From Allobosea sp. TND4EK4 (GTDB lineage: Bacteria; Pseudomonadota; Alphaproteobacteria; Rhizobiales; Beijerinckiaceae): a stretch of DNA of 64,000 bases. The stretch lies in assembly GCF_900156025.1 (NCBI RefSeq), contig NZ_FTMO01000001.1, forward strand, positions 434,001-498,000, read 5' to 3'. The position numbers and the translations under genes are program-made. Below are positions 16,626 through 26,611 of the stretch, in pieces (the first letter of the stretch is position 1; the number at the start of each line of letters is the position of its first letter). The notes under the pieces are model-generated. The model saw only the letters and a list, made by a program, of their open reading frames with translations, was not told the DNA's origin and ran no database searches.

Positions 16626-19145
16626 ATGACGGCCGTCCCAGCTCTCTCCCTGCCGCGCGAGCTCATTCGCCTTGGCGCGCGCCCTGCCGGCAAGCACGCG
16701 GCGATCACTGAGGCGGCGCAGCTCCTCCTCGCAGGGGGCTGCGTCGAGGCCGGCTATGGCGAGAGCATGCTGCGGCGGGAAGCGGTGGCCAATACCTTTC
16801 TGGGCTCCGGCGTCGCGATCCCGCATGGGACGGTGGAGGACCGCCATCTCGTGCGCGGCGACGGCATCGCGGTGCTGCAGATCCCGGAGGGGCTCGACTG
16901 GAATCCGGGACAGCGCGTGCGCCTGGTCGTCGGCATCGCCGCCCGCTCCGACGGGCATATCGCGATCCTGCGCAGGTTGACGCGCCTGATCCAGGACGAA
17001 GCCTTGCTCGAGCGCCTCAGCACGACGCAGGATGCCGACGAGATCGCCCGCGCGCTGCTGGGCGAAGGGCCGGCCCCTGCGGCAGCGCCCGCCGCCGAGG
17101 ATCTGCCGGTGGCGGTTCAGTGGACCGTCTCCTATCCGTCCGGCCTGCATGCCCGCCCCGCCAGCGCCTGGGTCGAGGCGGCGAATGCCGTCGCTGCGCC
17201 GTTGCGGGTCCGCCACGGCACCGAAAGCGCCGATCCGCGCCATCTCGTCGCCCTGCTCCAGCTCGGCCTGCGGGCGGGCGGGACGGTGACGATCTCGACG
17301 GCGGCAGGAGGCGAGGCGGCGCTGGCGCGCTTTGTCTCCGCCATCGACGCGCTGCTGCCCGAGGAGAAAGCGCAAGCCGAGCGCGCCGCCGCTCAGACGG
17401 CGCGGCCGAAAGCCGGCTGGATCCCGGTCACGACGCTGACGCCGATCCGCGCCATCCCCGCGAGCCCCGGTCTTGCGATCGGCACTGTGCAGGCCCTGGC
17501 GCGGCAGGAGATTTCGGTTCCGGACGTGCCCGGCGGCCTGAACGAAGGGGCCGCGCTGCTCGACGATGCGATCCGGCGCACGCGCCTGCAGATGAAGGCG
17601 TTGATCGACGACACCAGCCGCCGCCTCGGCCCGGCCGATGCCAAGATCTTCGAGGCGCAGGCCGCCCTGCTCGACGATACCGACCTGATCACGCTCACCT
17701 GCCAGTCCATGGTCGCCGGCCACGGTGTCGCCTGGGCCTGGAACGACGCCGTCGAGACGCTGGCCGGCCGGCTCGCCGGCCTCGGGAACCCGGTGCTGGC
17801 GGCGCGCGCGGCCGATCTGCGCGATGTCGGGCGGCGCGTGCTCGGGCAGATCGATCCTGCTCTGGACGCGCGCGGGCTCACTGCGCTGGCCGAAGGCGAC
17901 ACCATCCTGATCGCCTCCGATCTCTCTCCGTCGGACACAGCCGGGCTCGATCCGGCCCGCGTCGCCGGCATCGCGACCGCTCTCGGCGGCCCGACCTCGC
18001 ACACAGCCATCCTGGCACGCACGCTCGGCCTGCCGTCGGTGGTGGCGGCCGGCGAGGCGCTGCTGGGCATTCCCGACGGCACGCGGGTGATCGTCGATGG
18101 TGATGCCGGCCTCGTCTACACCGACCCGGCCGAGGCCGATCTCGCCTCGGCCCGGGACTGGTTGGAGGCCCTGGCGCGCAAGCGCGAGGCGGAAGCCGCC
18201 GAGCGCCAGTCGCCGGCCGTGACTCGGGACGGGCACGGCCTTGCGATCGGCGCCAATGTGAACCAGCCGGCACAGTTGCCGCTGGCGCTGTCGCAGGGCG
18301 CCGAGGGCGTGGGGCTGATGCGCACGGAATTCCTCTTCCTCGAGCGCGGCGACACGCCCAGCGAGGACGAGCAATACGAGACCTACCGCGCCATGCTCAC
18401 CGGGCTCGAAGGGCGCCCGCTGATCGTGCGCGCGCTCGACATCGGCGGCGACAAGCAGGTGCCGCATCTGAAGCTGCCGCATGAGGAGAATCCCTTTCTC
18501 GGCGTGCGCGGCGCCCGGCTGCTGCTGCGCCGGCCCGACCTGCTGGAGCCGCAACTGCGTGCGCTCTACCGGGCGGCCAAGGCAGGGCAAACCGACAGGA
18601 GCGGCGCGCTCTCGATCATGTTCCCGATGATCACCTCGGTCGCCGAAGTGACGACGCTGAAAGCCCATTGCGAGCGCGTCCGCGCCACTCTCGATGCGCC
18701 GCCAGTGCCGCTGGGGATCATGATCGAAGTGCCGGCGGCGGCAGCGATGGCCGACATCCTGGCCGCCCATGTCGACTTCTTCTCGATCGGCACCAACGAC
18801 CTGACCCAGTACACCCTTGCCATCGACAGGCAGAATCCGGAGCTGGCCGCCGAGGCCGACAGCCTGCACCCGGCGGTCCTGCGCCTGATCGACCAGACGG
18901 TGAAGGGCGCGCAGGCCCATGGCCGCTGGGTGGGGGTCTGCGGTGGCATCGCGGGCGATCCCTTCGGCGCGACGCTGCTTGCGGGGCTGGGCGTCGGCGA
19001 GTTGTCGATGACGCCGCGAGACATCCCCGCGGTGAAAGCCAGGCTGCGCGCCGGGAACCAGGCGGAGTTCACCGCCCTTGCAAGACAGGCGCTGGCGCTC
19101 GAGGGGGCGGCCGCAGTGCGTGCGCTCGACGGGGGCGGCGCATGA
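16626..19145 (+). CDS. fruB: Fused PTS fructose EIIA-HPr-enzyme I (multiphosphoryl transfer protein)
   Basis: An 839-residue cytoplasmic fusion carrying the whole soluble phosphorelay for fructose. EIIA-Fru (about 1-145) has His67 in GSGVAIPHGT; HPr (about 160-245) has His175 in GLHARPAS; enzyme I (about 268-839) has His459 in GGPTSHTAILAR, the PEP-binding EFLFLERGDTPSEDEQ and the C-terminal SIGTNDLTQYTLAIDR. The position matching HPr Ser46 is a histidine (about residue 206), so HPr-kinase regulation is not expected. It overlaps fruK by 4 bp (ATGA). FruR operator O2 lies upstream. Confidence 0.96.
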   Translation: MTAVPALSLPRELIRLGARPAGKHAAITEAAQLLLAGGCVEAGYGESMLRREAVANTFLGSGVAIPHGTVEDRHLVRGDGIAVLQIPEGLDWNPGQRVRLVVGIAARSDGHIAILRRLTRLIQDEALLERLSTTQDADEIARALLGEGPAPAAAPAAEDLPVAVQWTVSYPSGLHARPASAWVEAANAVAAPLRVRHGTESADPRHLVALLQLGLRAGGTVTISTAAGGEAALARFVSAIDALLPEEKAQAERAAAQTARPKAGWIPVTTLTPIRAIPASPGLAIGTVQALARQEISVPDVPGGLNEGAALLDDAIRRTRLQMKALIDDTSRRLGPADAKIFEAQAALLDDTDLITLTCQSMVAGHGVAWAWNDAVETLAGRLAGLGNPVLAARAADLRDVGRRVLGQIDPALDARGLTALAEGDTILIASDLSPSDTAGLDPARVAGIATALGGPTSHTAILARTLGLPSVVAAGEALLGIPDGTRVIVDGDAGLVYTDPAEADLASARDWLEALARKREAEAAERQSPAVTRDGHGLAIGANVNQPAQLPLALSQGAEGVGLMRTEFLFLERGDTPSEDEQYETYRAMLTGLEGRPLIVRALDIGGDKQVPHLKLPHEENPFLGVRGARLLLRRPDLLEPQLRALYRAAKAGQTDRSGALSIMFPMITSVAEVTTLKAHCERVRATLDAPPVPLGIMIEVPAAAAMADILAAHVDFFSIGTNDLTQYTLAIDRQNPELAAEADSLHPAVLRLIDQTVKGAQAHGRWVGVCGGIAGDPFGATLLAGLGVGELSMTPRDIPAVKARLRAGNQAEFTALARQALALEGAAAVRALDGGGA

Positions 19146-20074
19146 CGATCGCCACCGTCACACTCAACCCGGCAATCGACCAGACCATCACTCTCGAGAC
19201 CTTGCGGCGCGGTCAGGTCCAGCGTGCCTCCTCCGTGCGCTTCGATGCCGGAGGCAAGGGCGTCAACGTCGCCTCCTGCCTCGGCGATTGGGGCCTGCCG
19301 CTCGCTGCCACCGGGCTCCTTGGCCGTGACAATGCCGCGGCCTTCGAGGCGCTGATGCGCGCCAAGGCGATCGAGGATCACTTCATCCGGGTCGAGGGGG
19401 CGACACGCACCAATATCAAGCTGGTCGACCGCGAGGAGACGACGGACGTCAACCTGCCGGGCTTCACCGCGACTCCAGAGGCGCTCGCCGCCGCCACTGG
19501 CGAAGCCTCGACTCTGGCAGCACGCTGCGATCTCGTCGTGGTGGCAGGCAGCCTGCCTCAGGGGGCGCCGGATGATCACTACGCGACGCTGCTCGCGGCG
19601 CTCTCCAAGGTCGGGAAGCCCGTCATCCTGGACGCCAGCGGCACGGCGCTCGCGAAGGCCATGGCCGGCCCGGTCATGCCCTATGCGATCAAGCCGAATG
19701 CGGCCGAACTCGCCGAGCTTGCAGGCGAGGATTGCGACTCGCTGCAGGATATCGCCCGGGTCGCGCGGCGTCTGCAGGCGTCGGGCATCGCGCTCGTCGT
19801 CGTCTCGATGGGCGCCGAGGGCGCGCTGTTCTGCAGCAAGGCGGGCCTGATCCGCGCGCGCCTGCCCGCCGTCACCGGCGGCAGCAGCGTCGGCGCCGGA
19901 GACGCGATGGTGGCGGGGCTGGCCTCCGCACTGGTGGAGGGCGCCGATCTCGAACGGACCGCGCGCCTCGCAAGCGCCTTCGCGGTCGGCAAGCTCGGAT
20001 TGGCCGGTCCCAACCTGCCCGGCCGCGACATCATCGAAAAGCTGGCGGCGCAGGCCAGCATCGACACCCCGTAA
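19142..20074 (+). CDS. fruK: 1-phosphofructokinase
   Basis: A 310-residue PfkB/ribokinase-family kinase that converts fructose 1-phosphate to fructose 1,6-bisphosphate. The start TIATVTLNPAIDQTI, the glycine-rich FDAGGKGVNVA, and the C-terminal GGSSVGAGDAMVAGL with the catalytic Asp are canonical. The start ATG overlaps the fruB stop (ATGA), so translation is coupled. It acts on the product of the FruA-mediated uptake encoded next. Confidence 0.96.
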   Translation: MTIATVTLNPAIDQTITLETLRRGQVQRASSVRFDAGGKGVNVASCLGDWGLPLAATGLLGRDNAAAFEALMRAKAIEDHFIRVEGATRTNIKLVDREETTDVNLPGFTATPEALAAATGEASTLAARCDLVVVAGSLPQGAPDDHYATLLAALSKVGKPVILDASGTALAKAMAGPVMPYAIKPNAAELAELAGEDCDSLQDIARVARRLQASGIALVVVSMGAEGALFCSKAGLIRARLPAVTGGSSVGAGDAMVAGLASALVEGADLERTARLASAFAVGKLGLAGPNLPGRDIIEKLAAQASIDTP

Positions 20075-20092
20075 ACGGTCGGAGAAACCGCC

Positions 20093-21793
20093 ATGACCAC
20101 GATCTGGGCGACCATCGATTCAGCCGATGACGGCGTCTCCGCCGTGCTCGCGGGAGAGGCGCTGCGCGAAGCGGCGCGGGCGCGCGGGATCAGGCTGGAG
20201 CTCGAGATCAGGCGCGGCGAGACCGTGCTCGATGCTCTCGATGCGCGCGGGGTCGCGCCGAGCGACACCTGGCTCGCAGTCGGTGCCGGGTCCGAGGCCG
20301 ATCCACGCTTCGCCATGCTGAAGCGTGTCGATGTGCAGATCGGCGAGGTCCTGGCCGATGCGCCGGCGGTGCTGGCGGGCCTCGGCCGAGAGGCCGCCCC
20401 CGGCAACTCCGGCGCCTCTTCGCGCAAGATCGTCGCGATCACCTCCTGCCCGACCGGCATCGCCCACACCTTCATGGCAGCGGAGGGGCTGACCCAGGCG
20501 GCAGCGGCGCTGGGCTACGAGCTGCGGGTCGAGACGCAAGGCTCGGTCGGCGCCGGGACGCCGCTGACGCCGGAGGAGATCGCTGCCGCCGATATCGTGC
20601 TGATCGCTGCCGACCGCGAGGTGGATCGCGGTCGCTTCGCCGGCAAGCGCGTCTTTGCCAGCGGCACCAAGCCGGCGATCACCGGCGGGCAGGCGCTGAT
20701 CGCGCGCGCCCTCGCCGAGGCGCAGCTTCAGGCCGGCACGGCGGAGGCTGCGGCCCAGGGCGCGGCGAGTGCAGGCCGCGGCGGCCCCTACAAGCACCTG
20801 ATGACCGGCGTCTCCTTCATGCTGCCCTTCGTGGTGGCTGGCGGCCTGCTGATCGCGCTGGCCTTCGCGCTGGGCGGCATCTACGTCACCGAGGACAAGG
20901 CGGCCGGCACGCTCGCGCACACGCTGTTCGTTATCGGCGCCAAGGGCGCCTTCACGCTGATGGTGCCGGCGCTGGCAGGCTACATCGCCTATTCGATCGC
21001 AGACCGGCCCGGCATCGCGCCGGGCATGATCGGCGGCGTGCTCGCCAACATGCTGGGAGCGGGCTTTCTCGGCGGCATCGCGGCCGGCTTCATCGCCGGC
21101 TACGGCACCGATGCCCTGAACCGCTGGATCCGCCTGCCGCGCACGCTGCAGGGGCTGAAGCCCGTGCTGATCCTGCCGCTGCTCGGCACTGTGCTGACCG
21201 GACTCGCCATGATGTATGTGGTCGGTGCGCCGGTCGCCGCGCTGCTCGCCTTCCTCACGGACTGGCTGCGCGGCATGCAGGGCTCCAGCGCGATCCTGCT
21301 CGGCATCCTGCTCGGCGGGATGATGGCGGTCGACATGGGCGGGCCGGTCAACAAGGCGAGCTACGCCTTCTCGACGGCGCTGATCTCCAGCCAGATCTAC
21401 GGGCCGATGGCCGCGACCATGGTCGGCGGCATGACCCCGCCGCTGGCTCTGGCGCTGGCGACAAGGCTCTTCGCCAGACGTTTCACCGCCGACGAGCGCG
21501 AGGCGGCCGGCCCCGCCGCCGTGCTCGGCCTCGCCTTCGTCACCGAGGGCGCGATCCCGTTCTGCGCGCGCGATCCCTTCCGGGTCATTCCCTCGCTGAT
21601 GGCCGGCTCGGCCCTGGCCGGCGCGATCAGCATGGCGGTCGGAGCGGAGCTACGGGTCCCGCATGGTGGCGTGTTCGTGCTGCCGATCCCCGGCGCGATC
21701 TCGCACCTGCTGGGTTATGTCGTCGCGCTGGTCGCGGGCACGCTCGTCAGCGCCCTGCTGCTCGGCCTGTTGAAGCGCGACGCCAAGGCATAA
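20093..21793 (+). CDS. fruA: PTS fructose transporter subunit EIIB'BC
   Basis: A 566-residue membrane permease that imports fructose and phosphorylates it at C1. The N-terminal about 100 residues are a divergent EIIB' domain without an active-site cysteine. EIIB follows with Cys119 in [21 protein letters not shown] (about 235-566) has eight or more membrane segments, including [11 protein letters not shown] and [14 protein letters not shown] motifs. It starts 18 bp after fruK and closes the fruBKA operon. It receives phosphate from FruB. Confidence 0.95.
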   Translation: MTTIWATIDSADDGVSAVLAGEALREAARARGIRLELEIRRGETVLDALDARGVAPSDTWLAVGAGSEADPRFAMLKRVDVQIGEVLADAPAVLAGLGREAAPGNSGASSRKIVAITSCPTGIAHTFMAAEGLTQAAAALGYELRVETQGSVGAGTPLTPEEIAAADIVLIAADREVDRGRFAGKRVFASGTKPAITGGQALIARALAEAQLQAGTAEAAAQGAASAGRGGPYKHLMTGVSFMLPFVVAGGLLIALAFALGGIYVTEDKAAGTLAHTLFVIGAKGAFTLMVPALAGYIAYSIADRPGIAPGMIGGVLANMLGAGFLGGIAAGFIAGYGTDALNRWIRLPRTLQGLKPVLILPLLGTVLTGLAMMYVVGAPVAALLAFLTDWLRGMQGSSAILLGILLGGMMAVDMGGPVNKASYAFSTALISSQIYGPMAATMVGGMTPPLALALATRLFARRFTADEREAAGPAAVLGLAFVTEGAIPFCARDPFRVIPSLMAGSALAGAISMAVGAELRVPHGGVFVLPIPGAISHLLGYVVALVAGTLVSALLLGLLKRDAKA

Positions 21794-21908
21794 CGCCGGG
21801 GCTCTTGCCACTCCGGCTGGCGGCTGGCGGCCGGGATCATGAGACGGCGCCCGACGCGGACGCCGCTGCATCGGCCTCCGCCCAAGCCTCCCATGAGAGG
21901 CCGTTTCG

Positions 21909-22175
21909 TCAGTGAACGGTGGCGATGTCGTCGTCGTCGGGGTCGATCAGCCTGGCAAGGCCGAGCTGGCGCACGCCGTCCATGAACTCGGCGAAGGCCT
22001 CGGCGTCGGTCGCAAAGCTGTCCTGCCAGACGGTCGAGCCGCCCTCGTCATCGACGAGTTCCAGCGTCCAGCCATCGGTGCCTTCGATCCGGTAGATCTC
22101 GACCTGCACGGTGATGCCGTCATGGGTGACGCTCTGCGACAGAGGCGAGCGGATGATGCCGGGAAAATCAGACAT
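21909..22175 (-). CDS. Conserved small acidic protein of unknown function
   Basis: An 88-residue, strongly acidic, soluble protein without signal peptide or membrane segment. It begins MSDFPGIIRSPLSQSVTHDG and alternates short beta-like stretches (VQVEIYRIEG, WTLELVDDEG) with a helix-like segment (DAEAFAEFMDGVRQLGL), ending in an Asp-rich tail. Coding is supported by the clean start and codon bias. I do not recognise a named family. It lies downstream of the TraR/DksA-type gene on the same strand. Confidence 0.65.
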   Translation of the reverse strand: MSDFPGIIRSPLSQSVTHDGITVQVEIYRIEGTDGWTLELVDDEGGSTVWQDSFATDAEAFAEFMDGVRQLGLARLIDPDDDDIATVH

Positions 22176-22247
22176 GAGCGAAATCTAGCCTGTCGCGGCG
22201 CGGCGCGCACCCCGAAATCGCAGGCTCCCACAAGGAGCGCGGCATCG

Positions 22248-22511
22248 TCACTTCAGCTGGCTGTCCTTGCTGCCGCGGCGATTATAGGCGGCGGAGGATG
22301 CGGGCCTGTCGAGGGCCGACTGGCAATCGACGCAGGTGCGGGCGCCCGGCAAGGCGCGCCGGCGCGCCTCGGGAATCTCCTCACCGCATTCCCGGCAGTG
22401 GATCTCGCCCGGCCCGTCCGGCAGGCGCGAGCGTGCCAGCCTTACCGCATCGGTGATCGAGTCGTCGATCTGGTCCTGAACCGCTCCGTCCGGAGCCCAT
22501 CCGCTCGCCAT
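22248..22511 (-). CDS. TraR/DksA-family C4-type zinc finger protein
   Basis: An 87-residue protein with a four-cysteine zinc finger, CRECGEEI...CVDCQ, at residues about 39-63, as in small DksA/TraR proteins. It lacks the long N-terminal coiled coil and acidic tip that full-length DksA uses to reach the RNA polymerase secondary channel. A regulatory role is possible but cannot be shown from sequence. It begins MASGWAPDGAVQDQID, a start shared by many homologues in plasmids, phages and proteobacterial chromosomes. Confidence 0.82.
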   Translation of the reverse strand: MASGWAPDGAVQDQIDDSITDAVRLARSRLPDGPGEIHCRECGEEIPEARRRALPGARTCVDCQSALDRPASSAAYNRRGSKDSQLK

Positions 22512-22584
22512 GGGGCACCTCCCTCCGGTTGCAGATGGGAGGACTCCTGCGACAGATCAAGCGCACGAAAAGCGGCCGATCCCC

Positions 22585-22791
22585 TCAATGCTCCCTGTCA
22601 CGCTCATGCGACGGCGCATCCTCGGCCTCCTCGAGCGACTCGCCTGGGATGACGTAGCTGCCTTTCAGCCAGCGGCCGAGGTCGATATCGGCGCAGCGCG
22701 CCGAGCAGAATGGGCGGAACTTGGCCACCGCGGGCTTGCCGCAGATCGGGCAGGGCCGCACGCGGGGCGGATTGTCTTCAGTCTCAGCCAT
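22585..22791 (-). CDS. yacG: DNA gyrase inhibitor YacG (zinc-binding)
   Basis: A 68-residue protein with the YacG four-cysteine zinc site (CPICGKP and [15 protein letters not shown]) followed by the conserved KGSYVIPG and an acidic tail. YacG homologues bind GyrB and inhibit gyrase. The ATG at 22791 overlaps the end of the upstream SDR gene by 8 bp, so they are cotranscribed and probably translationally coupled. In many alphaproteobacteria yacG directly follows maf; here an SDR gene lies between them. Confidence 0.9.
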   Translation of the reverse strand: MAETEDNPPRVRPCPICGKPAVAKFRPFCSARCADIDLGRWLKGSYVIPGESLEEAEDAPSHERDREH

Positions 22792-23605
22792 ATTTGAGCG
22801 TGATGCCTCCGTCGACGACGAGCTCGATGCCGGTGACATAGCGCGCCTCGTCGCTGGCGAGGAAGAGCGCGGCATTGGCCACGTCCCATGCCTCGCCCAT
22901 ATGGCCCATCGGCACCTGCGCGGCGCGCGCCGCCCACATCGCCTCGATATCACCAGCGCCATAGGCCTGGGCGAGGCCGGCCGAATGCTCGACCATCGGG
23001 GTCTTCATCAGGCCCGGCAGGATTGCGTTCACGCGGACGCCGTGCGCGGCGTATTCGACCGCGGTGGTGCGCGTCAGATGGTTCAGCGCCGCCTTGGTGG
23101 CGGAATAGCTGGCATAGGGCACGCCGGTATAGCGGATCGAGGCGATGGAGGAGATGTTGATGATCGAGCCGCCCTCGCCCGTTTCCTCGAACTGGCGCTG
23201 CATCACCGGGATGACGTGCTTCATCGCCAGGAAGGCGCCGGTGAGATTGATGCGGAAGACACGATCCCAGGTCTCCTCCGGCAGATCGACGACGCCGCCG
23301 ACCTCGGCGATGCCGACATTGTTGTCGAGGATATCGATGCGGCCATAGCGGCCAAGCGCCCGGCCGACGAGATCGGCGACCTCGCTGGCCCGTGTGACGT
23401 CGGCCTGCACGGCGAAGGCCTGGCCGCCCTCGTTCTGGATGATGGCGGCGGTTTCCTCGGCGGCGTCGCGGTTGATATCGGCGCAGATGACCCTCGCGCC
23501 CTCGCGTGCGAAGATGGTCGCAGTCGCCTTGCCATTGCCCCAGCCGGGGCCGATCGAGCCTGCGCCGGCCACGATCGCGACCTTGCCCCTCAGACGTCCG
23601 CCCAT
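22784..23605 (-). CDS. SDR-family oxidoreductase
   Basis: A 273-residue short-chain dehydrogenase. The cofactor loop reads [12 protein letters not shown], an extended variant of the usual TGxxxGxG. NNVG (residues 95-98), catalytic Ser152/153 and Tyr167-x3-Lys171 (YSATK) are all present, and the C-terminus [13 protein letters not shown] is typical. It should reduce or oxidise a carbonyl/alcohol with NAD(P); the substrate is unknown. The gene lies between maf and yacG on the same strand. ATG 23605 fits the family start ([10 protein letters not shown]). Confidence 0.9.
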   Translation of the reverse strand: MGGRLRGKVAIVAGAGSIGPGWGNGKATATIFAREGARVICADINRDAAEETAAIIQNEGGQAFAVQADVTRASEVADLVGRALGRYGRIDILDNNVGIAEVGGVVDLPEETWDRVFRINLTGAFLAMKHVIPVMQRQFEETGEGGSIINISSIASIRYTGVPYASYSATKAALNHLTRTTAVEYAAHGVRVNAILPGLMKTPMVEHSAGLAQAYGAGDIEAMWAARAAQVPMGHMGEAWDVANAALFLASDEARYVTGIELVVDGGITLKYG

Positions 23606-23698
23606 TGCGCTCTCCTGGATGCGCGCCTTGTCAGGCTGGCACGCTTGCCGGCGAAGGATCGGGCCTGAGCCACTGGGACGCAACCCTGGAACGCGCCC

Positions 23699-24349
23699 TC
23701 AGGCCGTGTTCATCCAGCCGAAGCGGATGGGGAAGCCCTCGCCGCCGAGCAGGCTGACCGTCTCGTAGAGCGGCAGGCCGACGACGCCGGTATAGGAGCC
23801 GACCAGCTTGATCACGAAGGAACCTGCGATGCCCTGGATGGCGTAGCCGCCGGCCTTGCCGCGCCACTCGCCCGAGGCGAGGTAGAGCTCGATGTCCTCG
23901 GTCGAAAGGCGCTTGAAGCGCAGCCGCGTCTCGACGATGCGCTCGCGGATCGCGCCGGAGGGTGTCACCAGCGCGACGCCGGTGAAGACCTTGTGGGCGC
24001 GGCCGGAGAGAAGCCGCAGGCAGGCCGCCGCCTCGTCGACGATCTCGGCCTTGGGCAGGATGCGCCGGCCAACCGCCACCACCGTATCGGCGGCGACGAT
24101 ATAGCTTCCTTCCAGATCCGGCCGCGTGCCAGCCGCCTCCTTCGCGGCCTGCGCCTTTTCGCGCGCGAGGCGGCGGGCGAGGTCGCGCGGGCGCTCCGCC
24201 TTGCGCGGAGCCTCGTCGAGATCGGCCGGCAGCAGCGCGTCGGGCTTCAGACCCGCCTGCTCCAGCAAGGCGAGCCGCCGCGGCGAGGCCGAGGCCAGGA
24301 CGAGCATCGGGCGCCAGCCGGCGGGCTTGGAGGGCGAAAAAAGGCTCAC
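23699..24349 (-). CDS. maf: Maf-family nucleoside triphosphate pyrophosphatase
   Basis: A 216-residue protein with [14 protein letters not shown] at the N-terminus, [13 protein letters not shown], and [17 protein letters not shown], the signatures of Maf proteins that hydrolyse non-canonical or dTTP/UTP nucleotides. The reading from a GTG at 24349 gives a 14-residue leader; an ATG at 24307, just before [10 protein letters not shown], is an alternative and neither has a strong ribosome binding site. It precedes the SDR and yacG genes on the same strand. Confidence 0.92.
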   Translation of the reverse strand: MSLFSPSKPAGWRPMLVLASASPRRLALLEQAGLKPDALLPADLDEAPRKAERPRDLARRLAREKAQAAKEAAGTRPDLEGSYIVAADTVVAVGRRILPKAEIVDEAAACLRLLSGRAHKVFTGVALVTPSGAIRERIVETRLRFKRLSTEDIELYLASGEWRGKAGGYAIQGIAGSFVIKLVGSYTGVVGLPLYETVSLLGGEGFPIRFGWMNTA

Positions 24350-24618
24350 AGGTCGGGCTCGGCGGCGATGCGATGGGGATGTGCTGAACTGGCGGAAGCC
24401 TCAGGCTTTAGAGCATCCGGCTGGAAAGGGAAATTCGCGCGTTCTGCTCGGCCCTGGCATGGCGGAAAAGCGCAGCCGCGCCCATGACCGGCTATGTTCC
24501 ATGCCGCTGACGCATGGCGATCGGCCGGCGGGCCCCCGGATGGCGCTTGCCAAGAGGTCGCAGGAGGGCCACGGTCCATCCCCGCCGGTTATCGCCCCCC
24601 TATCCGGAGTTCTTCTGC

Positions 24619-24999
24619 ATGCCGAGTTCACGGAAATCCCTCGCGTCGCCTGTCGCGGCGGGTGAGGAAGCGCAGGCGCTCGCCCTGCGCATGGTGGCCC
24701 TGCAGGCCGATGCGGGCATGACGATCGCGATGCGCATGCCGATCCTGATGAAAGGCGCCATGGGCGACCACTCCGGCCAGCGCGAAGCGACGAAGGCGGT
24801 CGTGGAAAAGGTCTCGGCGGTGATGGAGAGCGGCTTCGCGGCCAGCTGCGCCGCCACAGCCTTCTGGTGGGGGATCGCTTTGAACCCGCTGGCGCAGGTC
24901 GACCTCGCCGAAGCCTCGGCGAAGGTGGTCAATCATTCGCTGGAGCCGTTCTCGCGCCGGACCCGTGCCAATGCGGCGCGGCTTTCGCGGCGGCGGTAG
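24619..24999 (+). CDS. Small conserved hypothetical protein
   Basis: A 126-residue protein with a basic N-terminus (MPSSRKSLASPV), a methionine-rich middle (MTIAMRMPILMKGAMGD), a moderately hydrophobic helix (AASCAATAFWWGIALNPL) and a basic end (RRTRANAARLSRR). The pattern recalls phasin-like or polyhydroxyalkanoate-associated helical proteins, but no family can be named. A GGAG ribosome binding site precedes ATG 24619. It stands alone between maf and pssA, which are both on the opposite strand. A 110-codon open frame on the other strand is judged a shadow. Confidence 0.65.
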   Translation: MPSSRKSLASPVAAGEEAQALALRMVALQADAGMTIAMRMPILMKGAMGDHSGQREATKAVVEKVSAVMESGFAASCAATAFWWGIALNPLAQVDLAEASAKVVNHSLEPFSRRTRANAARLSRRR

Positions 25000-25025
25000 A
25001 GCTTCCAGCTTTCCAAGTTCCAGTC

Positions 25026-25859
25026 CTAAGCCACGCTTTCGGGCGCTCCTGCCGCCGGCACCGCCGCGGCGTGTTCGCGCTCGAGCTTGCGGTAGCGCGC
25101 GACGCTGAGCGGGATCAGCGACAGATAGGCCAGGACGACGACGCTCAGCGTCTCGAAGGTGTAGGCGAAGAGCAGGCCCGCCACGATGACAGCCGCGGCG
25201 AAGAGCGGCAGCACCATGTCGCGCGGGACGCGGGTGCCGAGCGTCTTGCCAGCATAGCAGGGGATGCGCGAGATCGTCAGGAAGGCGATGAACAGGATAT
25301 AGAGGCCGACGAAGGGCGCACCGTATTCCTGCACCGGCAGGCCGATCATCTGCAGATAGATCGGCAGCAAGGCGGTGATCGCACCGGCGGGGGCCGGCAT
25401 GCCGACAAAGAAGTTCTTCTGCCAGTCGGGCCGGTTGGGGTCGTCGATCATCACGTTGAAGCGCGCGAGCCTGAGCGCCATGGCGCAGGCCAGCGTCAGC
25501 ACGATGATCCAGCCGAAGGATTTCAGGTCGTGCAGGACGAAGATCCACAGCACGTAGCCGGTGGCGACGCCGAAATTGACGAAGTCCGACAACGAATCCA
25601 GCTCGGCGCCGAAGCGCGACGTGCCCTTCAGCATGCGCGCCAGCCGACCGTCGACACCGTCCAGCGCGGCGGCGACGAGGATGCAGATCGTCGCCGTTTC
25701 CAGCCGGCCCTCGACGATCAGCCGCATCGCAGTCAGGCCGAGACAGAGCGCCAGCAGCGTGACGAGATTCGGCGCAATGAGGCGGAAGGGAATCGACTTG
25801 AAGCGCGCGCGCTTGGGCTCGACGCGCTCCGGCTCGAACGGGGGAAAAAGATCGCTCAT
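25026..25859 (-). CDS. pssA: CDP-diacylglycerol-serine O-phosphatidyltransferase
   Basis: A 277-residue multi-spanning membrane enzyme making phosphatidylserine from CDP-diacylglycerol and serine. The CDP-alcohol phosphatidyltransferase signature is complete: DGVDGRLARMLKGTSRFGAELDSLSD, with the DGxxAR...G...D...D pattern. It is downstream of psd (50 bp), so both steps of phosphatidylethanolamine synthesis are encoded in one operon at the inner membrane. Confidence 0.95.
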   Translation of the reverse strand: MSDLFPPFEPERVEPKRARFKSIPFRLIAPNLVTLLALCLGLTAMRLIVEGRLETATICILVAAALDGVDGRLARMLKGTSRFGAELDSLSDFVNFGVATGYVLWIFVLHDLKSFGWIIVLTLACAMALRLARFNVMIDDPNRPDWQKNFFVGMPAPAGAITALLPIYLQMIGLPVQEYGAPFVGLYILFIAFLTISRIPCYAGKTLGTRVPRDMVLPLFAAAVIVAGLLFAYTFETLSVVVLAYLSLIPLSVARYRKLEREHAAAVPAAGAPESVA

Positions 25860-25909
25860 ACGAGCCGGAATACGCGGATTCTGGAGCGGGCGCTAGGCTG
25901 CGCCTTCGC

Positions 25910-26611
25910 TCAGATCGCGCGGAAGGCCCGCGCGAGGAGCTCGTTGCCCGCCATGTCGGCCAGCACGGTCTCGCCGGCGATCGCGGTCTGTCCGGGTCCG
26001 ACCAGCGGCACGACATGGGCCGGCAGGTAGACGTCGACGCGCGAGCCGAAGCGGATCAGCCCGAAGCGATCGCCCGTCCCGAGCAGGTCGCCCTCCTTGA
26101 CGAAGGGCACGATGCGGCGCGCGATCAGGCCGGCGATCTGGACCACGCCGACGACGCCGGCCGTGGTCTCGATCGCCAGCGCATTGCGCTCGTTGTCGTC
26201 GCTGGCCTTGTCGAGCTCGGCGTTGAGGAAGAGTCCGGGCGTATAGGCCATCTTGAGGATCCGGCCGGGCACCGGGCTGCGGTTCACATGGCAGTCGAAC
26301 ACGTTCATGAAGATCGAGATGCGCATCATCGGCTCGGCCGGGAGGTCGAGTTCCGGCGGCGGCAGGGCCAGCGCAACCTGGCTGACATTGCCGTCGGCCG
26401 GCGAGATGACCAGCCCTTCCCGCTGCGGCGTGACGCGGATCGGATCCCGGAAGAAATAGCAGATCCAGACGGTGATGATCGCGCCGATCCAGCCGAAGGG
26501 CGACCAGAGATTGGCGAGGATGATCGTCGCCACGAGGCCGATCGCGATGAAGACGTAGCCCTCCTTGTGGATGGGTACGATCACCTTGCGGACGGAATCG
26601 ACGAGGGACAT
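25910..26611 (-). CDS. psd: Phosphatidylserine decarboxylase proenzyme (short form)
   Basis: A 233-residue protein that converts phosphatidylserine to phosphatidylethanolamine. An N-terminal hydrophobic segment ([18 protein letters not shown]) is followed by [25 protein letters not shown] and the C-terminal [11 protein letters not shown], where cleavage before the Ser makes the pyruvoyl cofactor. The short length fits the group common in alphaproteobacteria. ATG 26611 was chosen because the upstream extension is rich in Pro/Arg and unlike the family. First gene of psd-pssA. Confidence 0.94.
   Translation of the reverse strand: MSLVDSVRKVIVPIHKEGYVFIAIGLVATIILANLWSPFGWIGAIITVWICYFFRDPIRVTPQREGLVISPADGNVSQVALALPPPELDLPAEPMMRISIFMNVFDCHVNRSPVPGRILKMAYTPGLFLNAELDKASDDNERNALAIETTAGVVGVVQIAGLIARRIVPFVKEGDLLGTGDRFGLIRFGSRVDVYLPAHVVPLVGPGQTAIAGETVLADMAGNELLARAFRAI

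Noticed and set aside
16617-18920. A 767-codon open frame antisense to fruB
   Set aside because: It is a shadow of the EIIA-HPr-enzyme I fusion, with biased Arg/Gly/Gln composition.
22248-22511. TraR/DksA zinc finger gene as a sign of a prophage
   Set aside because: Surrounding genes are chromosomal housekeeping or uncharacterised, with no phage structural or lysis genes.
24600-24932. A 110-codon frame opposite the small hypothetical gene at 24619
   Set aside because: The plus-strand frame has a ribosome binding site and a more protein-like sequence; only one of the pair is likely real.
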